Assembly: GCA_027489455.1 (NCBI GenBank)
Contig: JAIXZR010000063.1
Location: forward strand, 1-64,000
DNA length: 64,000 bases
Reading direction: 5' to 3'
Source: Rubrivivax sp.
Lineage (GTDB): Bacteria; Pseudomonadota; Gammaproteobacteria; Burkholderiales; Burkholderiaceae_C
The position numbers and the translations under genes were made by a program. The notes beneath the pieces were generated by a model that saw nothing but the letters and a program-made list of their open reading frames with translations, made no database searches and was not told the origin of the DNA. Every line of letters begins with the position of its first letter. Position 1 is the stretch's first letter. This document shows, piece by piece, positions 35,386 to 43,783 of the stretch.

Positions 35386-35974
35386 AAAAAGAAACGGGCC
35401 GAAGCCCGAAAGCCCCGACCCGTTCTGGGGAGGGCAAACGCCGCACCCCGACTCGCAACCGAAGTGTCGTTTGCCAACCCGCGCTGGTCAAGGGCTTAGC
35501 CATCTGCGCCTTGCGTTTTCGCTGCCACCCCGTGTGGGAGTTTGAACTCGCTCGTGCGTCCATTTCACCAGACACACAGTACGGCTGCGGCCGGGCTGCG
35601 TGTCGACGTGGAGCTTGACCCATGCTGCTGACCTTCAGGGGAATGTCGCCGGCCGTCGCGAAAGTGCGGCGGTCGGACCCGCCTGTCGCTCTGACTCTGG
35701 CGCGTTCTCGCAACGAGTGCCATTCACCGCTTGCCTTTGCAGCCTGTCCTGCCTCCCACAAGCAGTGGGAGGTCGACATGGACTAGCCATTCACCCGCAA
35801 CCGGCGACCTTGCTCACAAGGTCCCCAGCCCCGCGCTTTCCGCCCAAGCGCCGGGCATCGATCTGCTGACAGCAGGACTTCGCGATTCGCATCTGCGGGC
35901 GGAGGTCAGGAGCACAGCAGGGGCTGTCTACATGCAATGTGGTGTCCATTCGTCTGGACTGCCAGGAGTAACTC
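35386..35974. other. 589-bp region between the Xre gene and tnsA, with short inverted repeats
   Basis: An imperfect hairpin pairs AACGGG (35393-35398) with CCCGTT (35419-35424) right after the xre stop and could weakly terminate it; there is no T tract. An 8-bp inverted repeat GGCAAACG (35433-35440) / CGTTTGCC (35468-35475) follows with a 27-bp spacer. No convincing gene is seen. By analogy to Tn7, an element end might be expected before tnsA, but no clear array like that at 18.4 kb is present; three loose CGCAAC words occur near 35454, 35709 and 35797. The tnsA promoter must be here. Confidence 0.4.
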
Positions 35975-36649
35975 ATGTTCTACCAAATCGAATCCTTGCA
36001 TCGCGTTCATCCAAAGATCGTTGCACTTCGAACCCTTGTAAATCAGATCACCTCGAGTAGGAAGGTCCGTCCTGTGATCACCCCTTCCGGCAAGCGCGCA
36101 CGTGGTCTGTTTGCCTCGCGGAAGTGCCCCACACGCGCCCGCTGGGAAAGCCTTCTGGAGCAGGACGTCTTGCGAGTGCTCGAGGTGAGTTCCAACGTGT
36201 GTTTGCTGAGGACACACCCTGCCGTGCTGGAGTTGCGCGGTGAGAAGCCCATGCGTTACACGCCTGATGTTCTCGTAGAAACCAAGGACACGCTCGTGCT
36301 TGTCGAGACAAAGGCCATGTACTTCCTAGGCAAGCCGGAGGCGCGAGTGCGCCTCGCCGAGATAAACAGTCGGCTGATGCGGCATGGCCTAAGCCTGCTG
36401 TTGCTCACGGAGCAAGATGTTCAGATCGAGCCGCTACAAGATGAACTGAAAGTCTTGTTGCGCGAAAGACCGGTCGTAGGCCGTTACCGCCCAGGCCTTA
36501 ACTACACCCAATGGGATCCCCTGGGCCGTGTGCCAGAAGACGATCCCGCTGCACGGCGGTGGAAAGCCGCCCAGCGTCAATGCGACGCACTACTGGCACG
36601 CGTGATGCGACGCGATCCCGACGAACTGCTGGGAGCCGCAGCGCGCTGA
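35975..36649 (+). CDS. tnsA: TnsA-like heteromeric transposase endonuclease subunit
   Basis: A 224-residue protein with a restriction-endonuclease-like core. The candidate catalytic residues line up as Glu58 (ARWESLLEQD), Asp98 (MRYTPDVLV) and Glu111-x-Lys113 (LVLVETKAMYFL), the same order as in TnsA of Tn7. TnsA makes the 5' cuts so that the element moves by cut-and-paste. The start has a good site (CAGGAG) 6 bp upstream. It heads a co-directional run tnsA-tnsB-tnsC-tniQ-tniQ with 4-12 bp gaps or short overlaps. Confidence 0.87.
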   Translation: MFYQIESLHRVHPKIVALRTLVNQITSSRKVRPVITPSGKRARGLFASRKCPTRARWESLLEQDVLRVLEVSSNVCLLRTHPAVLELRGEKPMRYTPDVLVETKDTLVLVETKAMYFLGKPEARVRLAEINSRLMRHGLSLLLLTEQDVQIEPLQDELKVLLRERPVVGRYRPGLNYTQWDPLGRVPEDDPAARRWKAAQRQCDALLARVMRRDPDELLGAAAR

Positions 36650-36660
36650 GGGGACATCTC

Positions 36661-38625
36661 ATGAATCCATTTCGCAAAGACCAGACAATCTACGTCCAGG
36701 ACGTCGCAATGCGTGTCGTCCGTCAGATCAACAAGTTTGAAGTCCAACTGGAGGACACGAGAACCGGCCAGCTCTCGAACCACAAGCTCTTTGAGCTGAT
36801 GAAGCAATTCTCCTCAGGTGAATTACTTACCCAAGCCGAACGCCGGCATCAAGCCGCAGGTATGGGCCAGAAAGTACGCAAGCCCGCCCGAATGGACCAT
36901 ATGTCAAGCGCAGCGCGCACCGAAACACACAAGCGCATTGACTATCTGGTCCGACTCCACAACAACGACTCCTTCTCAAAGTCCCGTGAAGAGCTCATCC
37001 GAGACTTGAGTCTGGTGGCTGCGCTGCGGGGCGACGGTAGGGCTCCGCACGTAACGACCGTTTATCGCTGGCGCAGAAAGCTCCTACGATCTAACCGAGA
37101 CATTCGAGCCGTTTTCTGCGACTTCGGCAAGCAGGGCGGCAAGGGACAGAGTCGCCTATCTCCCGAGGTGGAGGGCATCATCCATGAGCAGATCGAGACG
37201 GTGTTCCTCGGGCAGAAGCGCAGCAGCGCAGCGGACGTGCACAACGCGGTGTTCCTGGAAATCCAGCGGAAGAATACCCTGCGAGTGGAGTCTGAATGGC
37301 TTACAGCCCCTGGCTTGCGGACTATCCAGCGCAGGTTGACGGAGCTCTACGCCTATGACATCTGTGTCGCCCGGTACGGCGAGCGAGAGGCAGAACGAAG
37401 GTTTGGCAACTACCTCGGCTCGCGCCGGGTCAATCGCATTCTCGAGCTGGTTGAGATTGATCACTCGCCAGTCGACCTTATGGTCACAGATGAGCGAGGA
37501 ATCGTGTTGGGCCGCCCGACCATCACCGTCGTGCTGGATCGGCTGTCCCGATGTGTTCTGGGCTATCACCTGAGTCTGGCAGGACATGGAACCGCCGCTG
37601 TGTTCTCAGCTCTGCGGCACGCGTTGCTTCCGAAGACTTATCTAAAGGAGCGCTACGCGGACCTCGAGCTCGAATGGGATTGCTTTGGCTGGCCGGAAGT
37701 GGTGCTGATGGATAACGGCCGCGAGTTTCATTCCGACGCTGTAGCTGATGCGCTGATGAATATTGCCGTTAATGTCGAATTTGCAAGGTCTCGGACACCG
37801 AACGACAAGCCGCACGTTGAGCGCTTTCTCAAGACCTTCAATTATTCGTTCATCCATCGGCTGCCCGGCTCGACCTTGTCCAAGGTCCACGAACGGATCG
37901 GCTTCAAGGCTGAGGACGATGCCTGTCTGACCCTGGAGGATCTTGACCGCATCATTCACGTATGGATCTGCAGGACCTACCACCAGCGACCACACCGCGG
38001 CCTTAACGGCAGGACCTCGATGGCTGTTTGGCAAGAAGGAGCTGCGGCTTGCCCGCCACAGTTGAAGACCAACCGAGAAGACCTCGATATCGAGTTCTCA
38101 AATGTCGCTGATGCAAGTGTGCAGCACTACGGCATCGATCTCAACACGTTCATATTCGTATGCCCCCGGCTGTTGACGTTGCGCAGAATGCTCCCGCCCA
38201 ACAGTCGTGTCCTGATCAAGTGGCCTGAGTACGACGCCGGCCAGATCTTCGCCTGGGACCCGATAGAGAACGAATACTTCAAGGTACCTAACAAAGATCA
38301 GCAGTACGCAGGGCTAACTGTCGAGCAAGCGAAGGCCGCGAAGAAAGCTAAGGCAGCGTCAGAGCCGACCAGTCCATTGTCCGCCGCCCATGGTGAGGCC
38401 ATAGTACGCCAGATGACAAATGATAAGTTGAGAGACAAGCAGCTCAAAAATCGTCGCAAAGGCGCGCGCTTTGCCAATATGACGAGTAATGATTCCCGTG
38501 TCCAAAACAAGAGCGGCCAGTCGCTGCCGACACAAGACGCAGAACAAGAGGTTGGCCAGGAACAGCCGGTCCTCGCGGAGGAGTATATAGTTGAAATTGA
38601 GGCGCAATGGGGGGAACAGTCATGA
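36661..38625 (+). CDS. tnsB: TnsB/TniA-like DDE transposase
   Basis: A 654-residue integrase-core transposase. The catalytic triad is intact: Asp267 (LVEIDHSPVDL), Asp351 (VVLMDNGREFHSD) and Glu387 (NDKPHVERFLKTF), a DD35E spacing. N-terminal helix-turn-helix regions (residues 90-240, including TTVYRWRRKLLRS) would bind the repeats at the element ends. A Mu-type beta-barrel and a charged C-terminal tail follow. The tail likely contacts TnsC. ATG at 36661 follows GAGGGGAC. Its stop overlaps the tnsC start (ATGA). Confidence 0.92.
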   Translation: MNPFRKDQTIYVQDVAMRVVRQINKFEVQLEDTRTGQLSNHKLFELMKQFSSGELLTQAERRHQAAGMGQKVRKPARMDHMSSAARTETHKRIDYLVRLHNNDSFSKSREELIRDLSLVAALRGDGRAPHVTTVYRWRRKLLRSNRDIRAVFCDFGKQGGKGQSRLSPEVEGIIHEQIETVFLGQKRSSAADVHNAVFLEIQRKNTLRVESEWLTAPGLRTIQRRLTELYAYDICVARYGEREAERRFGNYLGSRRVNRILELVEIDHSPVDLMVTDERGIVLGRPTITVVLDRLSRCVLGYHLSLAGHGTAAVFSALRHALLPKTYLKERYADLELEWDCFGWPEVVLMDNGREFHSDAVADALMNIAVNVEFARSRTPNDKPHVERFLKTFNYSFIHRLPGSTLSKVHERIGFKAEDDACLTLEDLDRIIHVWICRTYHQRPHRGLNGRTSMAVWQEGAAACPPQLKTNREDLDIEFSNVADASVQHYGIDLNTFIFVCPRLLTLRRMLPPNSRVLIKWPEYDAGQIFAWDPIENEYFKVPNKDQQYAGLTVEQAKAAKKAKAASEPTSPLSAAHGEAIVRQMTNDKLRDKQLKNRRKGARFANMTSNDSRVQNKSGQSLPTQDAEQEVGQEQPVLAEEYIVEIEAQWGEQS

Positions 38626-39578
38626 ACCCCCTTAATTTAGCCGGCATTGAAGAAGCCTTGCGGACTCGCTTCCTCAAGTTTAAGCATGTCGTTTCTGTAC
38701 ACAAAGTGCTGAAAAGGTTAGTGGAGGCCGAGTATCGAGCCGCCGAGCCCGAACTGACATGCATTGTTGGCGAGACAGGCACAGGAAAGACCTGGATTGT
38801 CAGGCGCTTCGCCTTTGACTATCAGAGGGTGGAAACCGAAACTGGTACGTTGATTCCCGTCCTGATCGCTAACGTACCCCCAAAGTGCAGCGTCAAGGTG
38901 CTGGCATCAACCTTACTGCGTGAAATGGGGTCACCCTTATGGAACGTCGGCAGAGAAGAGCAACTGACGTTTCAGTTGCGGACGTTGCTCAAAAAATGCG
39001 GTGTCAGGCTCATTATCCTCAACGAGGCCAATCATCTCGTCGATAGAGGCAAGGAGCGCACCCACTATCTAGTCGGTGACTGGATCAAACAAACCTCGGA
39101 GCTGACAGGTATTCCCGTCGTTCTGGTCGGCATTCCGCGTGTCCTGACTCTGCTGAAGGTCAACGAGCAACTCGCCGACCGTGTGAGTCGGATCATCACC
39201 GTTGAGCCCTTTGGTGTCGATGAGCGATGCTCGAACAGGATGGAGCACGCGCTTCAGGCCTTTGACAGTCTGCTGACAGGAATTGATCGAATCCCTCTGG
39301 CCGACAAGACAAACGCTCGGCTGATGGCTATGGCCACGGCTGGACGGCTGCGTCGAATTCGGCGGTTGTTGGTCGAGGCCGTGCGGCTTGCCGCCGAGCA
39401 GCCTAAGCCTCGTATTGACCTTGATGTTCTGTCCCAGGTCTTCCGAGAACACGTCTACCCAGGTGCGCCGGATACTCGCAATCCCTTTGTACCCGGTAAG
39501 TTCAACGGGCTGCCTCTCACAGGAGTCAATGAACCCTACGCGCCTCGTGCTGCAACAAGGGAGGAGGTGGATGCATAG
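38622..39578 (+). CDS. tnsC: TnsC/TniB-like AAA+ transposition regulator
   Basis: A 318-residue ATPase with Walker A GETGTGKTW at residues 50-58. The Walker B strand reads RLIILNEANHL, so the usual Asp before Glu is Asn. Downstream are VVLVGIPRVL (sensor region) and RLRRIRRLL. Such ATPases polymerise on target DNA and connect target selectors (TniQ/TnsD) to the transposase. Its ATG overlaps the tnsB stop, and its stop overlaps the next start. Confidence 0.88.
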   Translation: MNPLNLAGIEEALRTRFLKFKHVVSVHKVLKRLVEAEYRAAEPELTCIVGETGTGKTWIVRRFAFDYQRVETETGTLIPVLIANVPPKCSVKVLASTLLREMGSPLWNVGREEQLTFQLRTLLKKCGVRLIILNEANHLVDRGKERTHYLVGDWIKQTSELTGIPVVLVGIPRVLTLLKVNEQLADRVSRIITVEPFGVDERCSNRMEHALQAFDSLLTGIDRIPLADKTNARLMAMATAGRLRRIRRLLVEAVRLAAEQPKPRIDLDVLSQVFREHVYPGAPDTRNPFVPGKFNGLPLTGVNEPYAPRAATREEVDA

Positions 39579-41232
39579 CTTGAGGAACAGACCAGCCCCC
39601 AAGGACGGAGAGTGGTGGGATAGCTATGTTGCGCGGGTCATGGACGAGAACGGTTATCCCCCGACTCATATCGCTCTCTTCCAGCGCTTTGAAGGCTTAG
39701 TGGTGCCGATCGTTTCGGCGCAGAGGCAACAGCTCATGCGCGCGGGCACGGTTGTCAGCGAAGGCCTGCGGGAATTTGCTGGCATGGGACTCCCGCAGTC
39801 GACAGTGCTTCCCCCGCTTTCTCCGGTTCGCTACTGCCCCCAATGTCTATCCGAACGTCACTATGCCGAGATCGTTGGTCGGCTGCGAGTCGTCACGCAT
39901 TGCGGAGTCCATCGTCGCCTGCTGCGAAGCCAATGCTCTTCATGCCAGCGTCCAGTTAGGAGGGCTGACCTAGCTCGGACCGTATGCAGATGCGGCGTGC
40001 GTTTCGCGCAGTCGACTGACGTGGAAGCCGATTCCCGCATGTCCGACGATTTGCTCTCGCATGGGCTGGAGTCTGGAGGAGAGGCGCGATCCTTGCTGAT
40101 ATCGACTCAACAAGCGACGGCCTGCCTGAGCGCCTCGGAAAAGCGCCCTCAGCAGGGGCTTCGCGTTGCTCGCCTTGTGATGATTGGTATGCTTTTCTTG
40201 CGTCTAGCCAAAGTCACTGAGCGATTTGACGAGAGCAGTTCCTCGACGCTGAGTCGATTGTTTACAGAGATGACTGCACTGGGAAGCGCCGGTTCGGATC
40301 GTTGGTTCAGCGCATTGTGGGAGTCACTACCATCACAATTGTGTATGAATCAGGCACTCAGCCTTGTTCTTTGGCTGCGCCGGAGGGAAGCAACCTCGCA
40401 AAGCGAGTTGGGTGGCTTGCCCTTCTTGGCCTGGGCTCAGGAGCTCTGCGATGCCGGTGCGTCGGCACTAAGGGTTGAGCGAAGCGGGTGGATCGAGTCG
40501 GGCGTCCTGTCCAAGCGCTTCATTCGCGCCAGGCACGCCGCTAAGCTGCTCGGTGTTCAGCCGTCCACCTTGCAACGCTTCATTCGCGAGGGAGTTGTGC
40601 AAGCTGCTGTGAGGCACAAAGGGAGAATCCCCAGTTGGTCAGTGAGCATCGACCAGCTGCCGCAGCTGGGGCATTTACTGCGACACACTGGAGGTCGCGA
40701 GTTAGTTAAAGGCATTGGGGTTGAAACCGGATGCCTGCGACCGCTGCGCGAGAGCGGGATCGTAGAGGCGAGTACGGACCGCAGCGGGCGGCGGTGGATA
40801 GACGCAGCGGCTGTGGAGCAGGTGCTGTGCAGCCTGCGACGTGTCGCTTGTTCCCAGGACAGCCTACCGTCTGCAAGGGTCAGTCTGGGATCGCGCTACT
40901 TCTGGGAACAGGCAAGTCTGTGGGGAGGCCGTCGCCTCTACGATCTGATGCTGTCTGGTCGGCTGAGGATCTGGATGTCGTCGGCTGGCATCGGATTCGC
41001 TCGGTTTTGGGTAGGACTTGATGAATTCCTGACAGTTCGCACGGAGCAGCTGGCATTTCTGAGTGCGACTGGTTGCTTGGTCAGTCAGCTTCCGCTCCTG
41101 GCGGCCGAGGGTGATGGCCGTGGTGCAGCTGAATCGCAGTGTCGTGTGATCGAACCGGCGCCGATCGCACGGACAACTAGGCGCGAGTTGCCCAGGGTGG
41201 TCTCGGTCCAGATGCCGTTGTTGCCGGCGTAA
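39571..41232 (+). CDS. tniQ: TniQ/TnsD-family target-selection protein, first copy
   Basis: A 553-residue protein. The N-terminal TniQ domain has the zinc-binding pattern YCPQCLSER...THCGVHRRLL...CSSCQRPV...CRCG at roughly residues 85-150. The rest is helical with HTH-like segments (HAAKLLGVQPSTLQRFIREG). The long C-terminal part resembles TnsD more than short TniQ proteins and would recognise an attachment sequence. ATG at 39571 overlaps the tnsC stop. The reading frame extends upstream, but that part overlaps the tnsC coding sequence. Confidence 0.85.
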   Translation: MHSLRNRPAPKDGEWWDSYVARVMDENGYPPTHIALFQRFEGLVVPIVSAQRQQLMRAGTVVSEGLREFAGMGLPQSTVLPPLSPVRYCPQCLSERHYAEIVGRLRVVTHCGVHRRLLRSQCSSCQRPVRRADLARTVCRCGVRFAQSTDVEADSRMSDDLLSHGLESGGEARSLLISTQQATACLSASEKRPQQGLRVARLVMIGMLFLRLAKVTERFDESSSSTLSRLFTEMTALGSAGSDRWFSALWESLPSQLCMNQALSLVLWLRRREATSQSELGGLPFLAWAQELCDAGASALRVERSGWIESGVLSKRFIRARHAAKLLGVQPSTLQRFIREGVVQAAVRHKGRIPSWSVSIDQLPQLGHLLRHTGGRELVKGIGVETGCLRPLRESGIVEASTDRSGRRWIDAAAVEQVLCSLRRVACSQDSLPSARVSLGSRYFWEQASLWGGRRLYDLMLSGRLRIWMSSAGIGFARFWVGLDEFLTVRTEQLAFLSATGCLVSQLPLLAAEGDGRGAAESQCRVIEPAPIARTTRRELPRVVSVQMPLLPA

Positions 41233-41237
41233 TTGCT

Positions 41238-42833
41238 TTGCGCACACTCCCGATTCGGGATGGTCTGTTGGTGCGTTCATCGCGTCTCCCGGGCGAGAGT
41301 CCTTGGGGGCACTACCTCCGGCTCGCGCACGACAACGGCCTGACCAGACCGCAATGGTTGTCTCAGCCGGGCGCACGCTGGCCCACGGCCAGGGTCAGGG
41401 CGTGTCCTCGATGCCTGGACGGCAAGGACGCGATGTGGGCGCAAGCTTGGCAGACCGGCTCCAGCCCATGGTGCGAACGCCATGCGAGTTGGCTCGTCGA
41501 TCGCTGTAGTGCCTGTGCTCGCGAACTCCGGTTGACCACCGTCAGTTTCCTGGCTTGCAGGTGCAGCCACCCACTGTCAGCCAATGAGAGTGCGGTCGTC
41601 CGCCCGGACCTGCTCGACCTCGTGTCGACGGACTCCGTCTCCTTGAAAACGATCTGTCTGCTCGGAGCCTTTTCGCTCCACGGTTTTACAGGCAAGCCAG
41701 GAAAGAAGGCCGCCCGGGTCGAAATGTCCCACACCAGGGTCTTGTTGGAGGAGGGCACCACGGTCGCGGTGAACTGGCCGCACGCCTTCCGTGATGCGCT
41801 TGTGCGACATCGTGCCGGCGGGGTCGATGGAGAAGCGCAGCTTCTGGCGGAGGCATTCCCACGCCTTCGCGAGGTGGTCGAGATGCTGCAGCAGGTCGCC
41901 TGGCGGCAGCGTGTCGAGGACGAAATGAACACGTTTTGCCAGGAGTCATTTTCGACCGCTAGACCGGTTCTGCGGCGACCGGGGACAGCGTTGCAACCGC
42001 CGACACTCAAAACGCTTTCGCGTCAGTTGGGGCGGCGTTTCGAGCTGCTGGCATCGACGATCGATGCGCGCCTGCCAAGCCTGAACGCGGTTCGCACCAC
42101 CTCTGGTGGTCGGCGACGTCGTCTGCTGAATGCGGCCGACATTGAGTGCTTGTCGCAGACGCTGATCGGCGCTGTTTCAATGGCTGAGGCTGCCAGGATG
42201 CTGGCTTTGCCACGGTCGCGGGTGGCTGCGATGGTGAATGCACAACTGCTGACGATGCGCGGGATGCGCCTGCTGCGAGACCAAGTATCTTCCTTGGTTC
42301 CGGCCAAAGCGGGTTCTGCTGCACCGCTGAGCATCAGTCCTTCGTTACCGTTACGGGTTGCCCTACGCAATTGGGTTCGTTTGGAGGAAACGGCGGATTT
42401 CGTGCGGGATGTAGTGGCTGGCGCGATCTTTGTTCAGTCTGACGTGCCACGGCCTCTCGGTGACCTACTGGTGCCCCTGGCCGCAATCAGCAAGTGGTCG
42501 CAAGATAGGCGCAACCGGGCTGCGAGCCTCCTGAGTCTCGGGCAGGTGGCGGTAGGGCTTGGCGTGAAGCCAGAGGTTGTTTCTGATCTGATCAAGATCG
42601 GGGTACTGCGCGCACGAAAGGGAACACTCCAAGGTCGTCGCTGCTGGTGCGTCACTTCTCAGGAGATGGCATCCTTTCACCAGCTTGCCGTGCCCCTCGC
42701 GAGTCTGGCCAAGGTAAACGGTGTCCGCGTCCGCGATGGCTATGCATGGGCCACAGAGCGGGGCTTAAAGGTATTGACGGGACCGCGGGTAGATGGGACG
42801 AGGCAATACTTTGTCAAAAGGCCGACTGATTGA
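41238..42833 (+). CDS. TniQ/TnsD-family target-selection protein, second copy
   Basis: A 531-residue protein, clearly different from its neighbour. Its N-terminal zinc pattern reads ACPRCLDGKD...PWCERHASWLVDRCSAC...CRCSHPL, preceded by SRLPGESPWGHYLRLA, the usual TniQ opening. The C-terminal region has repeated HTH-like segments (SMAEAARMLALPRSRVAAMVN, GQVAVGLGVKPEVVSDLIK). A TTG at 41238 gives the longest start; GTG at 41271 is possible. Two TniQ-type proteins suggest two target pathways or a heterodimeric selector. Confidence 0.82.
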   Translation: MRTLPIRDGLLVRSSRLPGESPWGHYLRLAHDNGLTRPQWLSQPGARWPTARVRACPRCLDGKDAMWAQAWQTGSSPWCERHASWLVDRCSACARELRLTTVSFLACRCSHPLSANESAVVRPDLLDLVSTDSVSLKTICLLGAFSLHGFTGKPGKKAARVEMSHTRVLLEEGTTVAVNWPHAFRDALVRHRAGGVDGEAQLLAEAFPRLREVVEMLQQVAWRQRVEDEMNTFCQESFSTARPVLRRPGTALQPPTLKTLSRQLGRRFELLASTIDARLPSLNAVRTTSGGRRRRLLNAADIECLSQTLIGAVSMAEAARMLALPRSRVAAMVNAQLLTMRGMRLLRDQVSSLVPAKAGSAAPLSISPSLPLRVALRNWVRLEETADFVRDVVAGAIFVQSDVPRPLGDLLVPLAAISKWSQDRRNRAASLLSLGQVAVGLGVKPEVVSDLIKIGVLRARKGTLQGRRCWCVTSQEMASFHQLAVPLASLAKVNGVRVRDGYAWATERGLKVLTGPRVDGTRQYFVKRPTD

Positions 42834-43783
42834 GCGCCAGCTCCACCAGCTAGAGGCCGCGACTTTCAGCCCTCGCCGAATTGCGCGTCGTTTGCTGCGT
42901 CCGGCAACCACGTCGGCGCTGGGCACCAGAGGCCGCTGCCGGGAAGCCGTTGTACCTTAGCCAGCCACGGGTAGGACTGTGCCAAGCCACGCGCTATGGC
43001 GATCTCGATGAATCCGGGTGGCAGCAGAGCCATGGTGCAATGCTACGGTGCCCATGGCACCCGCTGAGTTGGTTCGGCTTGGCGCGTGCGCGGTGGTGGT
43101 GTTGCGCGGCATCTCGGATTGACAAAGCGGCTTGTGGGAGGCCCTGACTCAGGGTCAGCGCCCGGCTCGCGCTCCCACCCGCTGCGGCCATCCTTTGGCG
43201 ATGAACACACGGCCGGGAACCCCGGTCGGTATCGACGTGCGGCAATGCTGCCGAAGATCATGGCAACGAAGCCGGAACAGTTTCAGCAGGGTGGATTCGA
43301 AGGCAGGGTGCGATGCAGGGTCATGTTTCGATCCTCCGGCGTCGCCAGCTCAAGGGTTGAGCCCCCGAGCAGCGCTTGAGGCCGAAGTGCGCCTTGCAGC
43401 GGTTGGAGCCTTTTGCCAACGGCGGACGTAGTGACGGTAAGGGCCAGGAAGCCGACGACCAGCCCGGCCGCCAGTGCCGCCGTGAGGGTCAGCAATGTGT
43501 GGGACAGCTGACACCCGCGCTACTACGGCGCGACCGCGGACCGCGAACGACCGGTCCTCTATGGCCCGGCGGGCTCAAATCGACCCTGAAGAGACATAGG
43601 CCGCCCCGATCTCGCCGCCCTGAAGCTGCCGGTCGGGCAATCTCGCAGTCACCCGTAGTGGGCCCCGCGACGGAGGGCACACGTCGGCTGGCAGCCATCA
43701 AGGCGATTGAGGCACGGCGCACGGCTTGAGACCGTGGGGGCTCACCCCACCGGGAGCCCATCGTGCGAGCCACGGCGCAGTAG
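42834..43783. other. 950-bp region of decayed sequence between tniQ and the IS91 element
   Basis: No convincing gene. A 70-codon minus frame (43283-43495) opens with a hydrophobic stretch (LTAALAAGLVVGFLALTV) and could be a remnant membrane peptide. I see no copy of the TTGCGACT motif here, so the right end of the Tn7-like element is not evident. At 43575-43640 lies one copy of a divergent repeat that recurs inverted at 54713-54772. Confidence 0.4.
43575..43640 (+). repeat. Interspersed intergenic repeat, copy 1
   Basis: About 60 bp containing CCCGATCTCGCCGCCCTGAA and, before it, CGACCCTGAAG. The same sequence occurs in the opposite orientation at 54713-54772 with roughly 85% identity by eye. 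Neither copy is in a gene. Confidence 0.6.

Noticed and set aside
35475-35560. Possible tRNA-like sequence (GTTCAAACTCC on the minus strand) upstream of tnsA
   Set aside because: The T-arm stem does not pair and no acceptor or anticodon stem can be drawn.
35243-35779. 178-codon minus-strand frame over the end of the Xre gene
   Set aside because: More than a quarter is antisense to the convincing Xre coding sequence and the rest has no recognisable features.
42834-43300. Right end of the Tn7-like element directly after the second tniQ
   Set aside because: I looked for AGTCGCAA arrays and a terminal GGGAAACTACA and found only isolated fragments such as GCCGCGACTTTC, which are not enough.
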